6,674 nucleotides of DNA, from contig CALGUT010000395.1 of NCBI GenBank assembly GCA_937920335.1, positions 1 to 6,674 of the forward strand, given 5' to 3'. Shown piece by piece: positions 1 through 5,813 of the stretch (its first letter is position 1; every line of letters starts with the position of its first letter). Position numbers and translations under genes: made by a program. This DNA comes from an uncultured Opitutales bacterium (lineage in GTDB: Bacteria > Verrucomicrobiota > Verrucomicrobiia > Opitutales > UBA2995). The notes under the pieces are model-generated. The model did not search any database and was not told the origin of the DNA. It worked only from the letters and a program-made list of their open reading frames with translations.

Positions 1-9
1 CCTTTTATT

Positions 10-921
10 ATGAAAATCAAATCACACCTTTCAGCACTCGCCCTTCTTGCGGCAGTTCTATTTTTGTCCGGTTGCGCAAAATCCGTCAAAAATCTCACAC
101 CCTCGGAGTTTCCACAAAACCCATCCAATATCTATACTTTGAGCGTTGAGATTCGCGAAAAGAAGGATCTGGGGGTTGTTAAAGGCTCTTTGAGGCCGAA
201 GGTAGTGATCGACGGTGAATCGCGCCTGATGTCTCCTAGCCCGCTCGGTGACCACATCTGGGATTATGAATACAAAATGCCGTCCGGTCAACGAACAGCC
301 GTATACTACTTCGATATCGAGTATGAAGTATACACAGCCAACGCGACTAAAGTTAAGTCCATTACCTTACCCAAGGACGGACTATTGAAGTTCAATCTGG
401 TGAACCGCTACGTCGTAAATCTCGAGTCTAACCGCGGTCCTGTGGGATCCAAGATCGGACTGGTCGGGCGTGGGTTTTCTCCTTCTGATCAGATTTTCGT
501 GGGAGGCCAGTTGACCAATTCTGAGTTCTTCTCACCCAATGCGCTGAGCTTTTTCGTCCCAAGCCTACCGGCTGGCAGTTCCTACAACGTGACCGTTCGC
601 GGTGAGTCCGGAGAAATCGTTGTCGGATCATTCCGCGTTGATGCGGCTCAAATGCAGGTTTTGCCAAAATCTATCAGCGTTGTTTCGGGCGGAAGAGCCA
701 CTATGATCTTTTCTATTCCTAACGAAGCACCCATGGGAGGCCTACCCGTTGAGCTCACAACCAACATTCCTGACAGCGTCATCTTGCCAGAAGTGACTAT
801 TCCTGCCGGAAGTAAATCCGTCAGTGTTCCCCTTGAAGGTGGCACACCAGGAATTGGAGTCCTCTACGTAGAGACACCAGGATATTCTTCACTAGAAGTT
901 CCAGTCCAGGTTAGTAACTAG
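10..921 (+). CDS. IPT/TIG-like domain lipoprotein
   Basis: This is a predicted envelope lipoprotein of 303 aa. The first 21 residues form a signal peptide: Lys2 and Lys4, then a hydrophobic core from about residue 7 to 19. It ends in a lipobox L19-S-G-C22, so Cys22 should be lipidated; the +2 residue is Ala, which favours the outer membrane under E. coli sorting rules. Residues of about 23-130 are beta-rich and not recognised. About 134-210 resembles an IPT/TIG immunoglobulin-like fold: a GPVGSKIGLVGRGF stretch, then a VGG turn and a Val-Pro-x-Leu-Pro-Ala-Gly segment. About 213-303 looks like a second Ig-like module, with an IPAGSKSVSVP strand pair and a PGY motif near the end. The role is probably binding or structural at the cell surface; no catalytic motif is visible. 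ATG 10 fits the signal peptide, although no Shine-Dalgarno sequence is visible in the nine bases before it. A strong terminator follows the TAG. Lipoprotein call is firm; domain names are by eye. Confidence 0.88.
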   Translation: MKIKSHLSALALLAAVLFLSGCAKSVKNLTPSEFPQNPSNIYTLSVEIREKKDLGVVKGSLRPKVVIDGESRLMSPSPLGDHIWDYEYKMPSGQRTAVYYFDIEYEVYTANATKVKSITLPKDGLLKFNLVNRYVVNLESNRGPVGSKIGLVGRGFSPSDQIFVGGQLTNSEFFSPNALSFFVPSLPAGSSYNVTVRGESGEIVVGSFRVDAAQMQVLPKSISVVSGGRATMIFSIPNEAPMGGLPVELTTNIPDSVILPEVTIPAGSKSVSVPLEGGTPGIGVLYVETPGYSSLEVPVQVSN

Positions 922-938
922 GAGCTATTACCATTTCC

Positions 939-977
939 AAAACAAAAGCCGCCTTGTCAACAGGCGGCTTTTGTTTT
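939..977 (+). terminator. Strong intrinsic terminator after the lipoprotein gene
   Basis: A perfect inverted repeat pairs 939-954 with 962-977 around a 7-nt loop (955-961). Its core is AAAGCCGCCT / AGGCGGCTTT, and the 3' arm runs into a T-rich stretch (969-981, interrupted by G). The A-rich 5' arm gives a matching U-tract on the minus strand, so it could stop transcription both ways. It begins 18 nt after the lipoprotein stop codon and ends only 24 nt before the next ATG. A TTG start at 954 for the exporter would lie inside this hairpin, which argues against that start. Confidence 0.9.
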
Positions 978-1001
978 TGTTACTTATCACGCGCACAAAG
1001 G

Positions 1002-2762
1002 ATGGCAGAAAAAAATAGCATTATTCGGATCGCTGGATACTTCACCCGTTACCGGTTACTTTTCATATTCAACATGCTCTTGGCGTTGGGAAGCACCGCC
1101 TTCCTACTCTGTATACCTTATCTGGTAGGCTACATCATAGACGACGTCATCGTTCCCAAGAAAGCAGAGCTTATGTGGGTCGGCCTGGGGGCCATTACCG
1201 GAGCCTATCTGTTTCGCGATGTGCTCAACTACTTTCGTATACGGCTAAACAACGTCATCGAACAAAAGGTACTGATCGACATTCGGGGAGCATTGCACAT
1301 CAAGCTCATGAATTTGCCCGTTAGCTTCTTCGACAAGCGCAAAGCCGGTGAGATCTCGTCTCGCGTCACAGAAGATGTCGTCAACGTAGAGCGCGCAATT
1401 CTCGATGGAACAGAAGGTGGGCTTACCGCAATCTTCACCCTCCTCGGGATCGCGATCTATTTGTTTATCTCAAATCCTTTTTTGGCGGCGTTTGTAGTTC
1501 TCCCGATTCCAGTGCTGATTTTCCTCGCAATGAATCACTTTAAGATCAACCGCAAGAACTGGAAACATGTCAGAAAGAGTGCCGGCATCATGAACGGTAT
1601 CCTGGTAGAAGACATTGCCGGACACCGCCTCATTAGTTCGTTCGCCTTGCAAGGAAAGGAACAAGAACGCTTCAATAATCAGGCAGAGGACCTGCGGGTT
1701 AAAACCCTGAAGGCGATGTATCGCTGGGCCTACTACAGCTCCAATACCCGTTTCGTAAGTAGCCTGAGTATGATCGCTGTTCTGGGTATCGGCGGATATC
1801 AATACATGGAAGGCACACTCAGTATCGGGGAAGTGACTACTTTCTTACTATACAGCGGCCTGTTGCTGGAGCCGATTTCACGGCTGAATGGGCTCAATAA
1901 CCTACTCAGTGCTGCCAAAGCGTCCGGGGATCGCGTTTTTGAGATCCTTGACCATGAGATCCCAATCAAGAGCCCTGATGACCCCAATCAGTTCCCAGAA
2001 GGTGCTATCAATATCGATTATAAACAGGTTTCATTTTCCTACGAAACAAGATCGTCGATCATGGACGACTTTGAACTAAGTCTGCCAGCAGGTAAAGTGA
2101 CCGCCTTGGTCGGTCACACCGGAGCGGGAAAATCTACCATCGCAAACCTACTACTGCGCTACTACGACGTAACCGGTGGCTCGGTTGAGCTCAACGGTAT
2201 CGATGTTAGAGAAATCGAACTAAACTCACTTCGAGGATCCATCGGGATTGTCGCTCAGGATCCGTTTCTTTTCGATGGTACGATTAGAGATAATCTATTG
2301 CTCGCCAAAGAAGGTGCTTCTGAAGATGAAATCTGGACAGCTCTAAGAGGCGCTCACATCCACGAATTCGTTCAGCAGTTACCTGATCAACTGGATACCG
2401 TAATCGGTGAACGTGGCATCCGGTTGAGCATGGGGGAAAAACAAAGAATTACAATCGCTCGAGTCCTACTAAAGAATCCCAGAGTTGTAATTTTGGATGA
2501 GGCCACATCCAGCGTTGATACTGCTACTGAGAGAAAAATTCAGGAAGCGTTAGACAATCTAATGACCAACCGAACGGTTCTAGTCATCGCCCACCGCCTA
2601 TCCACCGTAAGAAAAGCGGACCAAATTGTCGTTTTAAAGAAGGGCCGTGTGGTCGAACAGGGATCCCATGAAACTCTTTTGCAAACCAGAGGGGAATATT
2701 ATAACTTCTGGCGTATGCAGTTTGACGCAGTCGATGAACAATTGCCTGCGGCTTCTGCATAA
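1002..2762 (+). CDS. ABC exporter half-transporter (fused permease and ATPase, MsbA/BmrA type)
   Basis: This 586-aa protein has the usual length and order of a homodimeric type IV ABC exporter: an N-terminal six-helix membrane domain (about 1-320), then the nucleotide-binding domain. Hydrophobic segments are clear at about 19-42, 57-74, 141-158, 164-182 and 253-310. All ATPase motifs are intact: Walker A GHTGAGKST at 371-379, Q-loop Gln419 (VAQDP), signature LSMGEKQR at 475-482, Walker B VVILDE at 495-500 with Glu500, D-loop SSVD at 503-506, and H-loop His531. Known relatives export lipids, drugs or peptides; the substrate cannot be told from sequence. An in-frame TTG at 954 would add 16 residues encoded by the terminator hairpin, including an unconvincing GGFCFCYL stretch. 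ATG 1002 gives the normal exporter N-terminus, though its AAAGG (997-1001) sits too close to be a standard ribosome binding site. Its 3' end converges with the minus-strand gene at 2812-3252. Family assignment is certain; the start is likely. Confidence 0.95.
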   Translation: MAEKNSIIRIAGYFTRYRLLFIFNMLLALGSTAFLLCIPYLVGYIIDDVIVPKKAELMWVGLGAITGAYLFRDVLNYFRIRLNNVIEQKVLIDIRGALHIKLMNLPVSFFDKRKAGEISSRVTEDVVNVERAILDGTEGGLTAIFTLLGIAIYLFISNPFLAAFVVLPIPVLIFLAMNHFKINRKNWKHVRKSAGIMNGILVEDIAGHRLISSFALQGKEQERFNNQAEDLRVKTLKAMYRWAYYSSNTRFVSSLSMIAVLGIGGYQYMEGTLSIGEVTTFLLYSGLLLEPISRLNGLNNLLSAAKASGDRVFEILDHEIPIKSPDDPNQFPEGAINIDYKQVSFSYETRSSIMDDFELSLPAGKVTALVGHTGAGKSTIANLLLRYYDVTGGSVELNGIDVREIELNSLRGSIGIVAQDPFLFDGTIRDNLLLAKEGASEDEIWTALRGAHIHEFVQQLPDQLDTVIGERGIRLSMGEKQRITIARVLLKNPRVVILDEATSSVDTATERKIQEALDNLMTNRTVLVIAHRLSTVRKADQIVVLKKGRVVEQGSHETLLQTRGEYYNFWRMQFDAVDEQLPAASA

Positions 2763-2789
2763 AAAAAGAGGCCAACTAGGTGGCCTCTT
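2761..2789 (-). terminator. Intrinsic terminator for the minus-strand basic protein gene
   Basis: A perfect 9-bp stem, AAGAGGCCA (2766-2774) with TGGCCTCTT (2781-2789), closes a 6-nt loop. Read on the minus strand, the stem is followed by seven U (complement of 2761-2767), which makes a textbook terminator 23 nt after that gene's stop codon. On the plus strand the stem is followed by an A-rich stretch with no U-tract, so it may work poorly for the exporter transcript. The U-tract overlaps the exporter's TAA, so the two convergent genes are packed with no spare bases. Confidence 0.85.
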
Positions 2790-2811
2790 AAATAAAAAAA
2801 TAAAATGGGGT

Positions 2812-3252
2812 TTATTTCTTAGCTCTCTTTGAAGCCGCTTTTTTCTTAGCAGCTTTCTTTGCTGCTTTCTTCGGCGCAGGCTTCGCTCCACGAGTCTTAA
2901 CCAGACCGAGCTCCTTCTTTATATTTTGTATGGAAGGAATTGAGATACCGAATTGCTTGGCAATCTCAGCACCCCTTCTACCCGCTTCAACAGCCTGACC
3001 AACACCTGCTTTGATGGCAGGCGTAATGCGTGTCCGACTGGCTCTTCCAGTCTTGCCAGCGGCTTTGCCTTTACTCTTACGAGCAGGCTTAACCAACCCC
3101 TTCAACGCAGCTATCAGTTCCTCTGTCGAATCGAAACCAGCTTCCTTGTGCAAACCGGCCAACTTCTTTTGTTGTTCTTCTGCAACTGCTTTTTCAAGCG
3201 CAGCAATCTTCGCTTTGTATGCAGCGATCTCTTTTAGTTTATTACTAGGCAT
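2812..3252 (-). CDS. Coiled-coil, helix-turn-helix protein with histone H1-like Lys/Ala tail (putative nucleoid-associated protein)
   Basis: This is a small, strongly basic protein of 146 aa that probably binds DNA. Residues 5-34 look like an amphipathic coiled coil (I9, I16, L19, V23, L31), followed by a short helical hairpin around HKEAGFDSTEELIAALKGL (35-53). A basic flexible linker spans about 55-75, rich in Gly, Lys and Ala. Residues 76-118 fit a helix-turn-helix of the resolvase/transposase type: a first helix at 77-91, GAEIAKQFG at 94-102, a turn at I103-S104, and a recognition helix at 105-116. The tail (119-146) is nearly all Lys, Ala and Pro, as in eukaryotic H1 and bacterial H1-like proteins. 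Oligomerisation by the coiled coil and DNA bridging are inferences. It lacks the H-NS/MvaT core motif and any recombinase catalytic domain. ATG 3252 has no clear Shine-Dalgarno sequence. A terminator follows, so the gene is monocistronic. It could instead be a regulator with a limited set of targets. Confidence 0.82.
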   Translation of the reverse strand: MPSNKLKEIAAYKAKIAALEKAVAEEQQKKLAGLHKEAGFDSTEELIAALKGLVKPARKSKGKAAGKTGRASRTRITPAIKAGVGQAVEAGRRGAEIAKQFGISIPSIQNIKKELGLVKTRGAKPAPKKAAKKAAKKKAASKRAKK

Positions 3253-3291
3253 AACGATTTTTGTTTAAGTAAATTCTTCTTGGAGAATGAA

Positions 3292-3320
3292 ATGTTACTA
3301 ATAACTATTTAATCCTCCAA
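3292..3320 (-). promoter_or_regulatory. Candidate promoter for the minus-strand basic protein gene
   Basis: On the minus strand, TTGGAG (complement of 3315-3320) and TAACAT (complement of 3292-3297) are separated by exactly 17 nt. They match the sigma-70 consensus at 3 of 6 and 4 of 6 positions. Initiation would fall near 3285, giving a leader of roughly 33 nt before ATG 3252. The spacing is ideal but the hexamers are weak and the region is AT-rich, so chance matches are likely. Confidence 0.3.
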
Positions 3321-3568
3321 AAGAATTGAACGCTACAAAAAAAGTCAGAGCCCTAATAAAAGCAACCCATTTGTGAGATTAACCACAGACAATGTATCTA
3401 CGGAATTTACTATAGGCTCATAAAGAGAATTTGAGAAACTAGAATACGGAGCCGACATCGAGGAGCATTAAATAAACTGATCGTCTACAATAAGGAAGGA
3501 TAGTCACCACAGCATCACTCGACTCAAGACATGCTATACATTTGATATTAGCCCAGTCGTCCGCAAAT

Positions 3569-3574
3569 TATAAT
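3569..3574 (+). promoter_or_regulatory. Candidate -10 element (TATAAT) upstream of the 3745 gene
   Basis: A perfect TATAAT lies in the divergent intergenic region. TTGATA at 3542-3547 matches the -35 consensus at 5 of 6 positions, but the 21-nt gap is longer than sigma-70 normally accepts. Use of this site would start transcription near 3581 and leave a leader of about 160 nt before ATG 3745. The hexamer is part of ATTATAAT, so it reads the same on the other strand and gives no direction. This is a weak call. Confidence 0.28.
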
Positions 3575-3639
3575 CCTGCATACCCTTCTATTAATTATTT
3601 GTGAAAATAGACATCTGGCTACTCGTGGCATGTCAAAGA

Positions 3640-3651
3640 AGCCAATTGGCT
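3640..3651. repeat. Perfect 12-bp palindrome AGCCAATTGGCT
   Basis: This gapless inverted repeat sits 93 nt upstream of ATG 3745 and downstream of the candidate TATAAT. Its position and symmetry would suit an operator for a dimeric regulator. I see no second copy in the intergenic region, and no known operator is recognised. Confidence 0.35.
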
Positions 3652-3744
3652 CATTACTTACTAGGAAAATTTCAATCATTCCTATCTCTCCTAACCAAGC
3701 CAGCCGCTAATACGTTTGTTCCAAAAAGCAAATAATCCTCTGTA

Positions 3745-4077
3745 ATGTCTATAAGCGAAATTTATAAGACGAACAAAAAGACCCTTCTGTGGACGCCACG
3801 CGCACTCATCTTAGGTCTACTGGTGCTTGGAAGCCTAACAAGATCGCAAGGACAAGAGGTGGAAGCCTACGCAAAGCCACGCGAAGACTACGTGTATGTC
3901 TATACCCTTGAGCATGAATACGAAACTACCTTGTTTCGCTCAGAAAAATTTACGCCGATTCTTGAAACCGAAGATGGGTATATCATAATGCTCCAGTTAG
4001 CAGGAAAACCAAAATTGGTGCTTCTGCCATTCCACAGTCGAGACCGCCAAGTTGCAGAAAAAAACACAGAGGTGTAG
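3745..4077 (+). CDS. Signal-peptide-bearing N-terminal part of a frameshifted secreted protein (unknown family)
   Basis: This frame encodes 110 aa if it ends at its own TAG (4075-4077). The start is well fixed: an in-frame TAA at 3733-3735 lies just upstream, and ATG 3745 is the first start after it, though without a Shine-Dalgarno sequence. Residues 1-36 look like a Sec signal peptide with a long n-region (K8, K11, K12, R19), a hydrophobic core at about 20-31, and a plausible cleavage after Ser-Gln-Gly36. The mature part is rich in aromatic and beta-branched residues (EDYVYVYTLEHEYETT) and looks like the start of a beta domain, too short to stand alone. The next frame is open through the 3' end of this one and carries on in the same beta-rich style with no start codon. 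The natural product is therefore probably a 689-aa fusion made by a -1 shift at 4059-4065. I do not recognise the family. The 110-aa form could be a real short product of normal termination. Confidence 0.72.
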   Translation: MSISEIYKTNKKTLLWTPRALILGLLVLGSLTRSQGQEVEAYAKPREDYVYVYTLEHEYETTLFRSEKFTPILETEDGYIIMLQLAGKPKLVLLPFHSRDRQVAEKNTEV

Positions 4078-4091
4078 GCGTTACTTACACC
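4059..4091 (+). promoter_or_regulatory. Putative -1 programmed ribosomal frameshift site (slippery heptamer plus hairpin)
   Basis: Seven A followed by C (4058-4065) contain the heptamer A AAA AAC at 4059-4065, in the correct phase: zero-frame codons are GAA AAA AAC. Five nucleotides later, 4071-4078 pairs with 4084-4091 as an 8-bp stem (GGTGTAGG / CTTACACC, one G-U pair) around a 5-nt loop. The zero-frame TAG (4075-4077) lies inside the stem. Slipping back one base continues as His-Arg-Gly-Val-Gly-Val-Thr-Tyr and stays open to 5813. Heptamer, spacer and stem match known bacterial -1 sites (dnaX and IS1/IS3-family elements use related A-rich heptamers). I see no strong upstream Shine-Dalgarno-like stimulator. 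A one-base deletion in the A-run, biological or from sequencing, would give the same reading frames. Confidence 0.5.
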
Positions 4092-4169
4092 GCTTACCTC
4101 GATTTTTCCGAAGGGCACCTCCCGTTTTCGAGTAATGAATATTACGAAGTCGTTAAACGGGAAAAAGGG

Positions 4170-5813
4170 ATGTTATTTATCGACTATCGATTAAACGGTT
4201 TCAACAAAATCGTCGAAGTTCCAGAATCAAAGTTTCTCGTGAAATCTGGATTCGAATATCACCTTGAAGAAGCACTCAAAGATATAAGGAAGTCCTACAG
4301 AGACTACCAAACAGGCGAGCTACATCCGAGCAACTGGCCCCCCTTAACGGTTGAGAGTACCACCACCCTAGACATCGAAAGCCCCACTCATATTGGTCGC
4401 GTTCAAACAGAGATCGTAGCGTTCGACGACATGCAGACCGTAACATTGCCCGCAAGTGACATCGAGGGAATCTTAAGTGAAGTGTGGGTTAACCAAAAAC
4501 GCCTTATTATTGCTCCCATCGTCTATACGCATGAACAAGAAGGCGCAGCATACTACTTTGTAAATATGAAGGGATATGACCGCCCTGTATTAATTAAAGA
4601 CTTCGAAACACCATCGGATTCCGAGGGATACAGCAAAGTCGTAAGAGTCACCTCAAGCGCCGGTATAAACAACCGGTTTTTAGAAATAACAGAAACAACA
4701 AATATCGTTTTTCATCCCATTTCCCATTTTCTCTCTGAAGGCGAGCTCGTTGCGATCAGGTCCGGTTACTCCAGTCATTACATGATCGCTCCTGATGGAG
4801 AATTCGAGATCTCGGATAAATACGTTACCCTAATGACTCCAAGAGGACTTATGCAACAGTGGGAACGCGAAACCAAATATAATGACCTAACCCCTGGTGA
4901 TACGCTTTATGAGAATCTATTGAAGTTTGACGTTCCACAGGCCAGCAGCTCTGAAAAAGACTGGACCGCACTCGAGCAATTGAAGCACCTAGCCGCTATC
5001 TATAAGTCTATCATGCCATCCGAGGATGCCAATGTTCACCGTATACTCACGTCACTGGCACGCCTGGAAACGGAAGCAAGCCGCCTTGGGTTATCTCTGA
5101 ACCAGAGTCCCACGAGAACACTCTTCCCAGCCCACAACGAAAGCTACTTCCACTATTGGAAATCCACATTTAACAACGTAAATGCACAGGCTGCGAAAGA
5201 ACGAAACAAAGGCGTACTCACAAAGCAAATTCTTCGAGCAAAACTGCTCATTAACGAAAGTAACTTTCAGGATTTAACCGATTTTCTCTCTGCACAGATC
5301 TATACCTATTCAAATTTCCTTCCAGCCCCGCTCAATCGAATTAATCAGCTAGAGGTAGAACCTCCGGTGAGCGCAAGTAAGCTCATGGTATTCGATTTTC
5401 CTCTTGAGCAATCATTCAGGCTAAACCCTGAGACTCTAGAAGACCTTCCGTTCAATCAAGTTTCCCTTGCTTCAATGACCCCCGCTATAAACGCCATTCC
5501 TGAATCGGATTGGATGCTGGATACGTCTGCGACGAAAACCTGGTGGACGTCCATAGTAAACAGACTCGAAGAAGTCCATGACCCCGATTACTGGTTAGCG
5601 ATCCAAAAGAGGGAAGCAGAAGAAAAGGCACGAAAATTGGAAATCGCAAAACAGAGAGTATTAGCATCTCAAATCCCTGAGGTTGAGGAAACCGGACTCC
5701 TTAATAATCCAAAAGCGCCTTGGATGGCAGCTGGCGCATGGCTCGTTCTTTTGTTGATCACGAACACTGGATTCTTCGCAATGGCTAAAGCAACGCCTGT
5801 TCGCCACTCATGA
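4170..5813 (+). CDS. C-terminal-anchored extracytoplasmic protein, main part of the frameshifted gene (unknown family)
   Basis: From ATG 4170 this frame encodes 547 aa, but coding probably begins upstream. The frame is open from 3966, has no ATG, GTG or TTG before 4170, and between 4080 and 4169 reads as protein (VTYTAYLDFSEG, then NEYYEVVKREKG). Joined to the 3745 frame at 4065 it gives 689 aa. Residues to about 260 of this frame are beta-rich; about 264-400 is mostly helical (DWTALEQLKHLAAIYKSI onward). A charged helix at about 480-500 precedes one hydrophobic segment at about 518-538 (AWLVLLLITNTGFFAMA), then a short basic tail. With the upstream signal peptide this predicts a bitopic inner-membrane protein with its bulk outside the cytoplasm. 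Without it, the large domain would lack an export signal, another reason to join the frames. I recognise no family, and no enzymatic motif stands out. Its TGA overlaps the next gene's ATG. Confidence 0.78.
   Translation: MLFIDYRLNGFNKIVEVPESKFLVKSGFEYHLEEALKDIRKSYRDYQTGELHPSNWPPLTVESTTTLDIESPTHIGRVQTEIVAFDDMQTVTLPASDIEGILSEVWVNQKRLIIAPIVYTHEQEGAAYYFVNMKGYDRPVLIKDFETPSDSEGYSKVVRVTSSAGINNRFLEITETTNIVFHPISHFLSEGELVAIRSGYSSHYMIAPDGEFEISDKYVTLMTPRGLMQQWERETKYNDLTPGDTLYENLLKFDVPQASSSEKDWTALEQLKHLAAIYKSIMPSEDANVHRILTSLARLETEASRLGLSLNQSPTRTLFPAHNESYFHYWKSTFNNVNAQAAKERNKGVLTKQILRAKLLINESNFQDLTDFLSAQIYTYSNFLPAPLNRINQLEVEPPVSASKLMVFDFPLEQSFRLNPETLEDLPFNQVSLASMTPAINAIPESDWMLDTSATKTWWTSIVNRLEEVHDPDYWLAIQKREAEEKARKLEIAKQRVLASQIPEVEETGLLNNPKAPWMAAGAWLVLLLITNTGFFAMAKATPVRHS

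Larger units (their letters stand above)
3253..3744. other. Divergent intergenic region without a recognisable gene
   Basis: These 492 bases separate the divergent starts at 3252 (-) and 3745 (+). The stretch is AT-rich and has frequent stop codons in all frames. I found no tRNA-like cloverleaf, no convincing terminator hairpin and no open frame with protein-like composition. It holds the candidate promoters listed separately and a 12-bp palindrome. It is long for a simple divergent promoter region, so a small RNA, a long 5' leader or a decayed gene cannot be excluded. Confidence 0.6.

Noticed and set aside
954..986. Possible promoter for the exporter: TTGTCA (954-959) with TACTTA (981-986)
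   Set aside because: The spacing is 21 nt, the -10 match is poor, and TTGTCA lies in the loop of the terminator hairpin.
954..1001. N-terminal extension of the ABC exporter from TTG 954
   Set aside because: The 16 extra codons are the loop edge and 3' arm of an intrinsic terminator and its T-tract; ATG 1002 gives the normal exporter N-terminus.
1010..1016. A second slippery heptamer, A AAA AAT, at codons 3-5 of the exporter, inside the same GCAGAAAAAAA string seen at 4054-4064
   Set aside because: A -1 slip here meets TAG at once and there is no alternative frame to enter. It is a reminder that a heptamer alone is weak evidence; the case at 4059 rests on the hairpin and the two joined frames.
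2812..3252. Site-specific recombinase or transposase fragment, suggested by the helix-turn-helix
   Set aside because: There is no catalytic domain or remnant and no inverted repeats or target duplications nearby; the intact start, stop and terminator point to a whole small gene.
2953..3268. Plus-strand open frames opposite the basic protein gene
   Set aside because: They are shadows of the Lys/Ala-rich minus-strand gene, giving Leu/Phe/Ser-rich translations without a recognisable protein pattern.
3535..3540. Extended -10-like TGCTATACA in the intergenic region
   Set aside because: No -35 element lies at a suitable distance, and a start there would be about 200 nt from the gene.
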